From contig JAHBYC010000008.1 in NCBI GenBank assembly GCA_019636175.1, positions 1-64,000 of the forward strand: a stretch of DNA of 64,000 nucleotides, read 5' to 3'. This DNA is from Caulobacter sp. Its GTDB lineage: Bacteria > Pseudomonadota > Alphaproteobacteria > Caulobacterales > Caulobacteraceae. Both the position numbers and the translations under genes were made by a program. Positions 51,964 through 60,213 of the stretch are shown here, in pieces; the stretch's first letter is position 1, and each line of letters begins with the position of its first letter. The notes under the pieces were generated by a model. The model saw only the letters and a program-made list of their open reading frames with translations, did no database searches and had not been told where the DNA came from.

Positions 51964-52403
51964 CCCACCCCGTAACCATAGTGATGATCGAGGACGACGA
52001 GGGCCACGCCCGTCTCATCGAGAAAAACATCCGGCGGGCCGGCATCAACAACGAGATCCGCCACTTCCTCGACGGCACCAGCGCGCTGGAGTTTCTCGAG
52101 TCGGCTCATGACGGGCCGTCTCTGAACGGACCGGCGCTGATCCTGCTTGATCTCAACCTGCCCGACATGAGCGGCACCGACATCCTGTCGCGCATCAAGG
52201 GCAAGGAAGGCCCGCTGAAGCGCACGCCGGTGGTGGTGCTGACCACCACCGACGACAAGGTGGAAATCCAGCGCTGCTACGACCTCGGCTGCAACGTCTA
52301 CATCACCAAGCCGGTCAACTACGAAGCCTTCGCCCAGGCGATCCGCCAGCTGGGCCTTTTCCTGTCGGTCATCCAGGTGCCCGACATCGACGGCGCCGCG
52401 TGA
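51960..52403 (+). CDS. Single-domain response regulator (Rcp1/CheY-like)
   Basis: 147 residues, ATGA overlap with the kinase. Receiver domain only: acidic pair in VIMIEDDEGHAR-type start (IVMIEDDEGHARLIEKNI), phospho-acceptor Asp in ALILLDLNLPDMSGTDILSR, Thr in VVVLTTTDDK and Lys in NVYITKPVNYEAFAQ. It resembles the stand-alone receivers paired with bacteriophytochrome-type kinases (Rcp1 group). No output domain, so it probably relays phosphate or acts by protein contact, perhaps with the next protein. Confidence 0.94.
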   Translation: MTHPVTIVMIEDDEGHARLIEKNIRRAGINNEIRHFLDGTSALEFLESAHDGPSLNGPALILLDLNLPDMSGTDILSRIKGKEGPLKRTPVVVLTTTDDKVEIQRCYDLGCNVYITKPVNYEAFAQAIRQLGLFLSVIQVPDIDGAA

Positions 52404-53434
52404 CAGCCGAGGGACCGAGGGTCCTCTATATCGACGACGACGAGGGGCTGCGGCGCCTCGCCGGTCGGGCGCTGGAGCGGCGCGGCTACCGGGTGACCAC
52501 CGCCGCCGGGGGCGAGGAGGGCGTTGCGCTCGCCGCCGCGACCCCGTTCGACCTGATCGCCGTCGACCACTACATGCCCGTCCATGACGGCCTGGCGACC
52601 CTGGCCTTGCTGACCGCCGCCGGCAATCGCGCGCCGGTCATCTATGTCACCGGCTCGGAGGAAAGCCGGGTCGCGGTGGCCGCCCTGAAGGCGGGGGCCG
52701 ACGACTATGTGGTCAAGACCGTCGGCGACGACTTCTTCGACCTCCTGGACCGCTCGTTCCGCCACGCCCTGGAGCAGGTCGCCCTGCGCCGGGCCCGCGA
52801 CGAGGCCGAGGCGGCGGTTCAGTCCAGCAACGAGCGGCTCGCCACCTTGCTGCGGGAGGTCAACCACCGGGTCGCCAACAGCCTGCAGCTGGTCTCGGCC
52901 TTTGTTCACATGCAGGCCGCCGGCCTCAGCGACGCGGGCGCCAAGGCCGCGCTTGACGACACCCAGCGCCGCATCGCCGCCATCGCCCAGGTTCACCGGC
53001 GGCTCTACAGCGCCGACGACGTCGAGGCGGTGGACATGGCCAGCTACCTGGAGACCCTGGTCGAGGAGCTGCAGGAAACCTGGTCTACCCCGGCCGCGCC
53101 CCGCGTTCTGCGCCTGAGCGTGTCGCCGGTGCGGATGCTGACCGACCAGGCCGTGTCCCTGGGCGTGATCCTCAACGAACTGGTCTCCAACGCCTGCAAA
53201 TACGCCTACCCCAGGGACGCCTCCGGAGAAGTGCGGATCGCGCTGTTCCCCGAGGACGGCCACGTCATCCTGCAGGTCGAGGACGACGGCCAGGGCATCG
53301 ACCCCGACGCCGCCCCTTCGGGCACCGGCCTTGGCGGCCGCATCATGACCGCCATGGCCAACAGCCTGAAGACCCGGCTGGAATACGATCCGGACCATGC
53401 CGGCGTCCGGGCGGTGCTGCGGATACCGACCTAG
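52400..53434 (+). CDS. Receiver-HisKA_2 histidine kinase fusion
   Basis: 344 residues from GTG (GTGA overlap with the upstream receiver). N-terminal receiver (VLYIDDDEGLRRLAGRALER; phospho-acceptor Asp in FDLIAVDHYMPVHDG; Lys in DYVVKTVGDD) joined to a HisKA_2-type kinase: His in LLREVNHRVANSLQLVSAFV, and HATPase with LNELVSNACKYAYP and LGGRIMTAMANSL. HisKA_2/HWE kinases often feed the alphaproteobacterial general stress response (PhyR); no PhyR is here. Its stop overlaps the convergent DUF805 gene by 4 bp. Confidence 0.92.
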   Translation: MTAEGPRVLYIDDDEGLRRLAGRALERRGYRVTTAAGGEEGVALAAATPFDLIAVDHYMPVHDGLATLALLTAAGNRAPVIYVTGSEESRVAVAALKAGADDYVVKTVGDDFFDLLDRSFRHALEQVALRRARDEAEAAVQSSNERLATLLREVNHRVANSLQLVSAFVHMQAAGLSDAGAKAALDDTQRRIAAIAQVHRRLYSADDVEAVDMASYLETLVEELQETWSTPAAPRVLRLSVSPVRMLTDQAVSLGVILNELVSNACKYAYPRDASGEVRIALFPEDGHVILQVEDDGQGIDPDAAPSGTGLGGRIMTAMANSLKTRLEYDPDHAGVRAVLRIPT

Positions 53435-53901
53435 GCCGGTCTGGACGGTACGAGGGACAGCCAGCCGATGCCGCCGATGAGGAGGACGGTCGCCCAGATG
53501 AGGGCAAGGTGGCTGCCCGGAAAGGCCCAGAACATTTGCGAGCGCAGCGCCTCGTCGCCGCGGATCCAGCCGAGCAAGAGGCCGTTCACGCCGTCGGTCA
53601 TCTGAACAAACGTCACGGCCGCCGCCAGGACGGCGACGGGCGCCAGCGCCCACCAGCCGCTGGCCCCCATGTCGCGCAGGCGGTTCAACTGCAGGCAGGC
53701 AAGCGGCCACAGCAACGGGACAGCGCCAATCAGGCCGGGCCGGGGACTCCAGAGCGGTTCGCGCCCGCCGACCGGCACGACGTTCAGCCATCCCAGCGTC
53801 GGGACGAAAAGAGTCAGGCCCAACAGCAACAGAACAATGAGCATGCCGAGAGCGTAGGGGCCCCGGCCGATACGGCCCTGCGGCGAAAAGAAATTCAGCA
53901 T
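53431..53901 (-). CDS. DUF805 family membrane protein
   Basis: 156 residues. DUF805 hallmark: short N-tail FFSPQGRIGRGPYALGML leading into the first helix, then NRLRDMGASGWWALAPVAVL. Four hydrophobic helices are countable (about 18-36, 55-72, 85-105, 130-150). Inner-membrane protein of unknown function. The start fits the typical family N-terminus, and the gene is divergent from the decarboxylase-like gene by 67 bp. Confidence 0.85.
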   Translation of the reverse strand: MLNFFSPQGRIGRGPYALGMLIVLLLLGLTLFVPTLGWLNVVPVGGREPLWSPRPGLIGAVPLLWPLACLQLNRLRDMGASGWWALAPVAVLAAAVTFVQMTDGVNGLLLGWIRGDEALRSQMFWAFPGSHLALIWATVLLIGGIGWLSLVPSRPA

Positions 53902-53968
53902 CCTGGCCCCCGGCTTGGCGCCAGCCTATCGACCGGGGCATGCTTGGCGCAACAACAGAGGAACACCC

Positions 53969-54538
53969 ATGCGCCTGACCAAGCCCCGTATCGCCCCCGT
54001 TCTCGACGGCGCCCTCAATGACGCCCAGCGGCAGATCCTGGCGCCGATGGTCTCCTCCGGCCGACCCGTGCTGAACATCTTCCGCACCCTGGCGACGGCG
54101 CCGGCGGCGCTGAAGGGCTTCCTCGGCTGGGGCCAGTATGTGCTGTCCAAGGCCAACGATCTGCCCGCCCGGGAGCGCGAGATCGTCATCCTGCGCATCG
54201 GCTATCTGTGCAAGGCCGGCTACGAATGGACCCAGCATGTGCCGATCGGCCGCCGGGCCGGCCTCAGCGACGACGAGATCGCCCGCATCAAACAGGGCCG
54301 GGACGCGGGCTGGAGCGCCGCCGACGCCGCCCTGATCGCCGCCAGCGACGAGCTTCACGCCGACCAGTTCATCACCGAGGCCACCTGGTCGGCCCTGAAG
54401 GCCCATTTCAGCGACAAGCAGTGCATGGACGTGGTTTTCACCGCCGGCCAGTACACCCAGGTCTGCATGATGCTGAACAGCTTCGGGGTGCAGCTGGACG
54501 AGGGGCAGAGCCTCGACCCGGACCTCAAGGGCTACTGA
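53969..54538 (+). CDS. Carboxymuconolactone decarboxylase (CMD/AhpD-like) family protein
   Basis: 189 residues from MRLTKPRIAPVLDGALNDAQ with AGGAA upstream. The AhpD-like core is LPAREREIVILRIGYLCKAG followed by YEWTQHVPIGRRAGLSDDEI and DVVFTAGQYTQVCMMLNSFG. The CxxC of active AhpD is absent: there is a single Cys in YLCKAGYEW (usual motif xxCxYEW-x-x-H), so it belongs to the CMD group seen beside dehydrogenases rather than peroxide-reducing AhpD. Substrate unknown. Confidence 0.88.
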   Translation: MRLTKPRIAPVLDGALNDAQRQILAPMVSSGRPVLNIFRTLATAPAALKGFLGWGQYVLSKANDLPAREREIVILRIGYLCKAGYEWTQHVPIGRRAGLSDDEIARIKQGRDAGWSAADAALIAASDELHADQFITEATWSALKAHFSDKQCMDVVFTAGQYTQVCMMLNSFGVQLDEGQSLDPDLKGY

Positions 54539-54639
54539 TACCCTGACAGGCGAAATGCCCGCTGGGAGGCGAGCGGCTCTTGGCGCCATGGCCGCGCAAT
54601 GCTTCACTCCCTGTTAACCATCGGGGACCTGGGGGCATT

Positions 54640-55737
54640 ATGAAGGGTCGCAAGTATCAGTCGTTCCATCAGGCGCGCCGGGCGCCGCGCCGACGGCTGC
54701 CCGCCTTCGCCTTTCCGCCCGAGGCCGATTTCGTCTTCGACGCCGGATCCGAGGCCAGCCTCGAGGCGCGGACCAGCCTGCCGGCCATGCCCGCCGCCGA
54801 GACCGACCTGCTGGACGCCTATTCCAACGCCGTGGTCCGGGCGGTGGAGCATGTCGGCCCGGCCGTGGTGCGCGTCCAGCCCCTGACCTCCGACCGCAGC
54901 TTCGCCGGCGAGGGCTCGGGCTTCATCGTCTCCGCCGAAGGCCTGATCCTGACCAACAGCCATGTGGTCCAGGGCTTCGCCCGCTTCGCCATCATCACCG
55001 CCGAGGGACGGGCCCTGACCGCCCGCTGCGTCGGCGACGATCCCGACACCGACATCGCCCTGCTCAAGGTCGAACAGAGCGTGCGCCTGCCCCACGCCAG
55101 GCTGGGCGATTCCAAGACCCTGCGCCGGGGCCAGCTGGTCATCGCCATCGGCGCCCCGCTGGGCTTCGAGGCCACGGTGACGACCGGTGTGGTCTCCGCG
55201 CTCGGCCGCTCGCTGCGCGGCGAGCGCGGCCGGCTGATCGAGGACCTGATCCAGACCGACGCGGCCCTCAACTACGGCAACAGCGGCGGCCCGCTGGTCA
55301 ACAGCGCCGGGGAGGTGGTCGGCATCGCCACCGCCGTGATCTCCGGCGCCCAGGGCCTGTGCTTCGCCGTCGCCGCCAACACCGCCAGCTTCGTGATGAC
55401 CGAACTGCTGGCCCACGGCCACGTCCGTCGCGGCTCGATCGGCGTGGTCGCCCAGCAGACCCCGGTGCCCCCCGCCATGGCCCGGGCCGCCGGCGTCACC
55501 CAGGCCTACGCCGTCTGGGTCGCCGCCGTGGAGCCGCACGGCCCCGCCGCCAAGGCCGGTCTGGCCGAGGGCGACCTGATCATCGCCGCCGACGGCAAGC
55601 CGCTGACCGGCCTCGACGACCTGTTGCGCGTCCTCGGCCCCGGCAGCATCGACCGCCTGATCAGCTTCGAACTGATCCGCGCCGGCAAGCGGATGACCGT
55701 CAAGGTGACCCCCAAGGCCCGCAAGAAGCACGGCTAG
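54640..55737 (+). CDS. HtrA/DegP-like trypsin-fold serine protease with PDZ domain, no visible signal
   Basis: 365 residues from MKGRKYQSFHQARRAPRRRL. The catalytic triad is visible: His in LILTNSHVVQGF, Asp in DPDTDIALLKVEQ, Ser in NYGNSGGPLVNSAG. A single C-terminal PDZ domain starts about residue 265 (SIGVVAQQTPVPPAMARAAG, GPAAKAGLAEGDLIIAADGK). The first 60 residues are basic and then acidic, with no hydrophobic segment, so unlike classic DegP it appears cytoplasmic. A different upstream start within the intergenic region gives no signal either. Followed 3 bp later by a VOC gene. Confidence 0.9.
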   Translation: MKGRKYQSFHQARRAPRRRLPAFAFPPEADFVFDAGSEASLEARTSLPAMPAAETDLLDAYSNAVVRAVEHVGPAVVRVQPLTSDRSFAGEGSGFIVSAEGLILTNSHVVQGFARFAIITAEGRALTARCVGDDPDTDIALLKVEQSVRLPHARLGDSKTLRRGQLVIAIGAPLGFEATVTTGVVSALGRSLRGERGRLIEDLIQTDAALNYGNSGGPLVNSAGEVVGIATAVISGAQGLCFAVAANTASFVMTELLAHGHVRRGSIGVVAQQTPVPPAMARAAGVTQAYAVWVAAVEPHGPAAKAGLAEGDLIIAADGKPLTGLDDLLRVLGPGSIDRLISFELIRAGKRMTVKVTPKARKKHG

Positions 55738-55740
55738 CCC

Positions 55741-56268
55741 ATGAGCCGCATCTTCGGCGCCGTCTGCCAGAACGGCTATGTCGTTCGCGACATCCATGCC
55801 GCCATGGACCACTGGGTCCGGGTGCTGGGCGTCGGTCCCTGGTACTTCATCGAGGAGGTGAAGACCGACTGGTTCCGCTATCGCGGCCAGGCCTCCGACG
55901 TCAAGATGAGCATCGCCCTGGCCAACAGCGGGGACCTGCAGATCGAACTGATCCAGCAGACCAACGACGCCCCCTCGATGTACCGCGACTTCCTCGAGGC
56001 CGGCCGCGAGGGGCTGCAGCACATGAGCTACTGGACCCGCGACTACCAGGGCCTCTACGACAAGGCCCTGTCGCTGGGATACCGGGTCGGCCATGAGGGC
56101 CAGATCGGCGGGCCGCAGGGCCGGTTCGCCTATTTCGACACCGAAGCTCATCCCGGCACGGTGATCGAGATTTCCGACATCAGCGGCGGCAAGGGCGCCT
56201 TCTTCGAACACATCCGCAACAAGGCGCGGGGCTGGGACGGGTCCAACCCGGTGCGGCCGGTCAGCTAG
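55741..56268 (+). CDS. VOC-superfamily (glyoxalase/bleomycin-resistance-like) protein
   Basis: 175 residues. Two beta-alpha-beta-beta-beta units: QNGYVVRDIHAAMDHWVRVL, then LQIELIQQTNDAPSMYRDFL, GLQHMSYWTRDYQGLYDKAL and a metal-site Glu in VIEISDIS. The pattern matches VOC family dioxygenase/isomerase-like proteins of unknown substrate. It starts 3 bp after the protease stop, so the two are co-transcribed. A palindrome immediately follows, overlapping its stop codon. Confidence 0.87.
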   Translation: MSRIFGAVCQNGYVVRDIHAAMDHWVRVLGVGPWYFIEEVKTDWFRYRGQASDVKMSIALANSGDLQIELIQQTNDAPSMYRDFLEAGREGLQHMSYWTRDYQGLYDKALSLGYRVGHEGQIGGPQGRFAYFDTEAHPGTVIEISDISGGKGAFFEHIRNKARGWDGSNPVRPVS

Positions 56269-56318
56269 ACCCTTTCAGGTTTTGATGTACGCATCAAAAC
56301 CTGATCAAAAGGGTCTAG
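56265..56318. repeat. Palindromic hairpin 1 (also terminator-like)
   Basis: CTAGACCCTTTCAGGTTTTG (from 56265) is mirrored by CAAAACCTGATCAAAAGGGTCTAG in the right half (to 56318; given here in two pieces: CAAAACCTG and AAAAGGGTCTAG) around GATGTACGCATC. It overlaps the VOC stop codon and may double as the terminator. Confidence 0.75.
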
Positions 56319-56320
56319 AA

Positions 56321-57043
56321 TCAAACATTTAGAGCATGTCCGGGCGGGCGAACCGCGTACACTTCGCCCTGACATGCTCTAGGCCCGCCCGCCTCGCCCG
56401 CCTGAGAGGCTTCAAACACCGCCAGCTGGTCGGCGAAGGCCCGGCGGTAGGCCGGCCGCGCCTCGGCCCGGCTGACATAGGCCTCCAGGTTGGGACAGGT
56501 CTCCAGCAGGCCCGACCCGCCCAGCCGCTGCAGGACCGTGACCATCATCAGATCCCCGGCGCTGAAGTCGCCGTCCAGCCAGTCGGCCTCGCCCAGGCGG
56601 CGGGAGAGCTGGTCGAGGCGGATGCGGACCCGCTCGTCGAGGCCGGGCAGGCGGGCCTCGAACCAGGGCTGGTCGCGCTCAAGCATCAGGGCCATCGACC
56701 GCTCGACGATCGGCGGCTCGACCGTGCCGAGGGCGGCGAACATCCAGGCGACGGCCCGGGCCCTGGCGTCGGCGTCATCGGGCAGCAGGCCGGCATGGCG
56801 CCGGGCGATATGCAGCACGATGGCCCCGGACTCGAACAGGGCCAGGTCGCCCTCCTGCCAGGTCGGGATCTGGCCGAAGGGGTGCAGGGCCAGGTGCGCG
56901 GGCTGCTTCATGGCCTCGAAGGACAGCAGCCGCACCTCATAGGGCTGGCCCACCTCTTCCAGGGCCCAGCGGACCCGCATGTCCCGCGCCAGGCCCCGGC
57001 CGCGATCGGGAGAGCGTTCAAAGGCGGTGAGGGTGGGGGTCAT
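56321..57043 (-). CDS. Glutathione S-transferase
   Basis: 240 residues. Thioredoxin-like N-domain: [20 protein letters not shown], cis-Pro in [20 protein letters not shown] (the ES pair binds the gamma-glutamyl group); all-helical C-domain with [20 protein letters not shown]. It conjugates or otherwise uses glutathione. The last 18 codons ([18 protein letters not shown]) are encoded by the palindromic repeat at 56330-56381, so the C-terminal tail is repeat-derived; the natural end was probably near [10 protein letters not shown]. Confidence 0.9.
   Translation of the reverse strand: MTPTLTAFERSPDRGRGLARDMRVRWALEEVGQPYEVRLLSFEAMKQPAHLALHPFGQIPTWQEGDLALFESGAIVLHIARRHAGLLPDDADARARAVAWMFAALGTVEPPIVERSMALMLERDQPWFEARLPGLDERVRIRLDQLSRRLGEADWLDGDFSAGDLMMVTVLQRLGGSGLLETCPNLEAYVSRAEARPAYRRAFADQLAVFEASQAGEAGGPRACQGEVYAVRPPGHALNV
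56330..56381. repeat. Palindromic hairpin 2 inside the GST 3' end
   Basis: TAGAGCATGTC (56330-56340) is mirrored by GACATGCTCTA (56371-56381), with an inner partial pairing (CGGGCG with CGCCCT) around a GTAC-containing centre. It lies 11 bp from hairpin 1 and supplies the last codons of the glutathione S-transferase. Confidence 0.75.
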
Positions 57044-57201
57044 CGGCGGGTCTCCGGATGGGGCGGGGCGGCGGGCGTCGGCGGGGGTCGTGTCTCAAAG
57101 ACGAAGGACAGGGCTGCGTTCCGACAGGGCGATGGGGCGACAGGGCGAAGGGGAAAACAGGACTGGACCACCGCCGCCATCCCGACGCAGGATCGCGGAC
57201 C

Positions 57202-57549
57202 ATGACCCAGCACCGCATCTACGCCACCAGCGTGGCCAGTGTTTACGTCCACTATGTCAACAAGGCCGAACGCAAGGGCCGCACCAAGGCCGAGGTTGAC
57301 GAGATCATCCGCTGGCTGACCGGCTTCAGCCAGGAGGCGCTCGAGGCCCATCTGGCGGAGAAGACCGACTTCGAACATTTCTTCGCCGCGGCGCCGATGA
57401 ACCCGGCGAGGTCCCTGATCACCGGCAAGGTCTGTGGTGTTCGGGTGGAAGAGGTGGCCGAGCCGCTGATGCGCGAGATCCGCTATCTCGACAAGCTGAT
57501 CGACGAACTGGCGCGGGGCAAGGCGATGGAGAAGATCCTGCGGGCGTGA
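57202..57549 (+). CDS. DUF2200 family protein
   Basis: 115 residues from [20 protein letters not shown]. The family pattern is [40 protein letters not shown] and [21 protein letters not shown] small cytoplasmic alpha/beta protein; the only known function hints come from being widespread in proteobacteria and firmicutes. Chosen start follows GACGCAGGA; a longer frame upstream would overlap the GST promoter. Confidence 0.9.
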   Translation: MTQHRIYATSVASVYVHYVNKAERKGRTKAEVDEIIRWLTGFSQEALEAHLAEKTDFEHFFAAAPMNPARSLITGKVCGVRVEEVAEPLMREIRYLDKLIDELARGKAMEKILRA

Positions 57550-57567
57550 AGGGGCCGCCAGCGCCTG

Positions 57568-57822
57568 TCGAAGCGCCCCGCCATTATACCCCGGCCCACA
57601 AAATAGCCGGTGATCGCTTTTGTAGCGCGACCGGACGGCGCAAAGCCCCACGGGCGTGGGCCAGGCCGTGGGCCGGGGCGACGGGCGCGTGGGCATCGGC
57701 GTGGGTCGGCGGGTGGCCGGGGCGCGGGGTTTGTAGGGCGGCGGCCCCGGACATCCGGACGCAGCGGGAAAAGTGGAGGCGCTGGCGGGGTCGCGACATG
57801 GGATAATGGCCGGCCGCTTCGA
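57568..57822. repeat. Gene-free stretch bounded by an imperfect inverted repeat
   Basis: TCGAAGCG(N5)CCATTAT (57568-57587) is mirrored by ATAATGG(N5)CGCTTCGA (57803-57822), arms of about 20-24 bp with mismatches in the middle. Between them I see no credible gene in the roughly 313 bp before the next ribosome site. A GC-rich hairpin (GCGGGGCG/CGCCCCGC, 57826-57848) just precedes the following gene. Low confidence that this is a mobile repeat. Confidence 0.35.
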
Positions 57823-57862
57823 TAGCGCGGGGCGCCTCCTCGCCCCGCCAGGAGGACCGCCC

Positions 57863-58420
57863 TTGACCGCCCCATCCCCGGACTCCCCCCGCCCCCTGAC
57901 CGCGATGCAGCAGCGGTTCGTGCAGGAATACCGCCTCGACGGCCGGGCCAGCGCTGCCGCCCGCCGCGCCGGCTACGCCCCCGCCTCGGCCCGCTGGAGC
58001 GGCTACAGGCTGTTGCGCGATCCCAGGGTCCGGGCCCTGCTGGCCGCCGACCCGGTGCGGCGGGGAAGCGGCTACAGCGAATACGCCGCCGTCGAGGAGC
58101 TGGGGCGGCTGGCCTTCGCCAACGTCCTCGACTTCGCCGTCGTCCGCCCGGACGGGGCGCTGGAGGTGGATCTGGCGCGGCTGGAACGGGAGCGGGCCAG
58201 CGCCATCCGCGAGGTCACCGTCGTCGAACGCACCGCCCCCTCCGGCGCCACGACCCGCATCACCCGCCTGAAATTGGCCGACAAGTCCCTGGCCCTGACC
58301 CGGTTCCTGCGAGTCTGCGGCCTCGAGCATCAGGCCCGGGAGAAGGGCTGGGAAGAGGGCGTGCGGGACCTGCTGGCCCAGCCGGAGGCGGAGGTGTTGC
58401 GGCGGATGCGGGAGGGGTGA
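57863..58420 (+). CDS. Phage terminase small-subunit-like protein
   Basis: 185 residues from a TTG start with AGGAGG 7 bp upstream; ATG starts further upstream (57773, 57806) lack a ribosome site. LTAMQQRFVQEYRLDGRASA, ARRAGYAPASARWSGYRLLR, DPRVRALLAA is the typical DNA-binding helix-turn-helix of Terminase_2-type small subunits. The later part LKLADKSLALTRFLRVCGLE fits the oligomerisation region. No large subunit, portal or capsid gene is adjacent, so it is a stray or domesticated phage/GTA gene. Its last 248 bp are duplicated at 60322. Confidence 0.8.
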   Translation: MTAPSPDSPRPLTAMQQRFVQEYRLDGRASAAARRAGYAPASARWSGYRLLRDPRVRALLAADPVRRGSGYSEYAAVEELGRLAFANVLDFAVVRPDGALEVDLARLERERASAIREVTVVERTAPSGATTRITRLKLADKSLALTRFLRVCGLEHQAREKGWEEGVRDLLAQPEAEVLRRMREG

Positions 58421-58427
58421 GGGGGGC
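58174..58427 (+). repeat. Direct repeat, left copy (3' end of terminase-like gene)
   Basis: From GGCGCGGCTGGAAC at 58174 to just past the stop codon, this segment matches 60322-60569 at about 95% identity with no indels (offset 2148 bp). Differences are mostly at third codon positions. The two copies bracket the 1.9-kb islet. Confidence 0.9.
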
Positions 58428-58486
58428 GCCGTCCGCAAACCGGCTTTCGAACCAAATCCGCACGAACCCGCCCGCCCGACGGCTCA

Positions 58487-59704
58487 TCAACGCGTTTTTG
58501 GCGGGGAAACGGATGAATTCGCGTCGCCCAGACCCGTCGCGGCTTCGGGCTCTGAACGGTCAACCAGGTCCTTCAAGCTCTGATGGACCATGTCTCGAAC
58601 TGATGCGCCCGTCCTCTGCATCCGTTCAACCAAGCGCTCGACCAAAGCATCGAACTCGTCAAGTTCGGACTCATCATGAGCGACATCGATACCCCTACGG
58701 TTTAGATATCCGTGCAGTGTTGTTGACGTCGTATTGGCAATGAAATTCCAGACATTATAATCTCCAGCATCCAAATCGCTGGATTGGATGGCGTCTAACG
58801 TCTGATCGCCGATTATTTCTTCCAGATCATTGTAATCGTATTTGCTTAGAAACATTTTATCAAGTTCGACTATGGCATTCGCAGACTCCCAATCCCTTCT
58901 TGAAAGGTTTGTTGAAAATCTCGAGTCTCTCATCAAGTCTCCGTACTCTCCTGGGGGAGGGTCGAGATCGTGACTGCCCACGGGAATGGCGACAAACCGC
59001 GCGGCGATAGGGCCAAGCTTGTCTCTGGAAATGACGACGCCCTGCAATATTTTTGTGCCACGCCAAATCTCCAGACAGAGCATGCGGTAGCCGCGGTGAA
59101 TTGAAGGGTTCTTTTGATCCGTAGCCATGCCGATCAGGTAGAGCGACGGCCCTTGAGCCAACCCGCCGCCCGAGCAGATCCAGCGAACCCCATCCCGATC
59201 ATAAATGTTGCGAAACGTCAGCTCGTTGGTCCCCGACAGACTGATGCTTAGTGAAAAGCGGACGATCTCCCCCTTTCTTGAGCTGACTCGATAACCAAGG
59301 TAGTCGCCGAGAAAAGGGCGGGCATCTTCAGGCTGCAAGACACGTGTGCCGAGAAAGTGCAAAGGTGACTGCTCACGTTGCTTGGCGTCATATTCGGCAA
59401 GTGTTTCGTCGATCAGACTGGCGTGATTTGTGCTGGTTTCGTCGTTACGACTTCTAAGGCGCGCTCGATACTCAGTCGATATGAAATCAAAGACGGCGAC
59501 CCGGTCACGGAGGTCAAGGCCCCCACCATCTTTCCAGAGGCGGGTCCATTTGTATGAACTTATTGGCCTGAGGTTCTTGGCCCGGATAAACTGCGCGACT
59601 TCAGCGACAAATTGCCTTCTCGAGCCGTCCTTGTCGCTAAGGTCCTTTCCAATGTCGTTAATGAGAGACAGCTGTTTTTCGCTCGGCAACAGGTCGCTCA
59701 GCAT
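58487..59704 (-). CDS. Uncharacterised 405-residue protein in low-GC islet
   Basis: 405 residues, starting MLSDLLPSEKQLSLINDIGK. GC is visibly lower than around it and codons such as ATA, TTT and AAT are common, suggesting transfer. The N-terminal 100 residues are helical and charged (EVAQFIRAKNLRPISSYKWT). The middle is beta-rich (VSSRKGEIVRFSLSISLSGT, GVRWICSGGGLAQGPSLYLI, YRMLCLEIWRGTKILQGVVI). The C-terminal third is acidic and helical, with FDALVERLVERMQRTGASVR. I recognise no family. Cargo-gene position suggests a defence, toxin or regulatory role, but nothing in the sequence shows it. Confidence 0.82.
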   Translation of the reverse strand: MLSDLLPSEKQLSLINDIGKDLSDKDGSRRQFVAEVAQFIRAKNLRPISSYKWTRLWKDGGGLDLRDRVAVFDFISTEYRARLRSRNDETSTNHASLIDETLAEYDAKQREQSPLHFLGTRVLQPEDARPFLGDYLGYRVSSRKGEIVRFSLSISLSGTNELTFRNIYDRDGVRWICSGGGLAQGPSLYLIGMATDQKNPSIHRGYRMLCLEIWRGTKILQGVVISRDKLGPIAARFVAIPVGSHDLDPPPGEYGDLMRDSRFSTNLSRRDWESANAIVELDKMFLSKYDYNDLEEIIGDQTLDAIQSSDLDAGDYNVWNFIANTTSTTLHGYLNRRGIDVAHDESELDEFDALVERLVERMQRTGASVRDMVHQSLKDLVDRSEPEAATGLGDANSSVSPPKTR

Positions 59705-59850
59705 CTATTGTTACTTTCCCCTACGGAAGCAATTGTTGCCTTCCTCGACGTATGATTGCAAATTGCAAACTTGGTGACAACGGTGCCATAGCTTGCCGCG
59801 CCCATCGTAGGCACGATCCCTGCCAATACTGTTGAGCAGGAGAGTCATCG

Positions 59851-60213
59851 GTGAACGACGTCCCACCCCCCTTTCGGTCGCGGTTCAACAACGACGATTA
59901 CGTGAACTCCTTCGTTTCCGAAGGGTCAGCGGCGCAGGACCGGCGCCCAGGTCAGCCTGGCGCAATGCCTGCCAGGGGCGGAGCGGCGACAGTGCTGGCT
60001 GCGGTTCATCTTCCAACATCGCTGTGGGTTGTTGGCGAAACCCTGAACCCTGCGGCCGGCCTTTCCCATAGCGCGGTATCGCACATCGAAGTGGCCGGGT
60101 TGGCAATTCTGGCAGTATCCGCGGCCGTTGCCGCCGCGGAACTCTGTCGACAGGGCCTGATTACCTATGTCCAACTGGTCGACGCTGTCGGCAAGGTTGC
60201 GCGCAGAAAATGA
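59851..60213 (+). CDS. Small membrane-associated protein of unknown function (islet)
   Basis: 120 residues from GTG with GCAGGAGA upstream. The N-terminal 45 residues are polar (MNDVPPPFRSRFNNDDYVNS, AQDRRPGQPGAMPARGG); residues about 75-100 are hydrophobic (VAGLAILAVSAAVAAAELCR), a probable membrane helix; the tail is basic (VGKVARRK). Divergent from the 405-residue gene, 146 bp of AT-richer DNA between starts. Not recognised. Followed by a coupled mini-ORF. Confidence 0.6.
   Translation: MNDVPPPFRSRFNNDDYVNSFVSEGSAAQDRRPGQPGAMPARGGAATVLAAVHLPTSLWVVGETLNPAAGLSHSAVSHIEVAGLAILAVSAAVAAAELCRQGLITYVQLVDAVGKVARRK

Noticed and set aside
52319-54607. 762-codon open frame on the minus strand
   Set aside because: Antisense to the receiver-kinase and CMD genes and spanning DUF805 in another frame; composition is that of a shadow.
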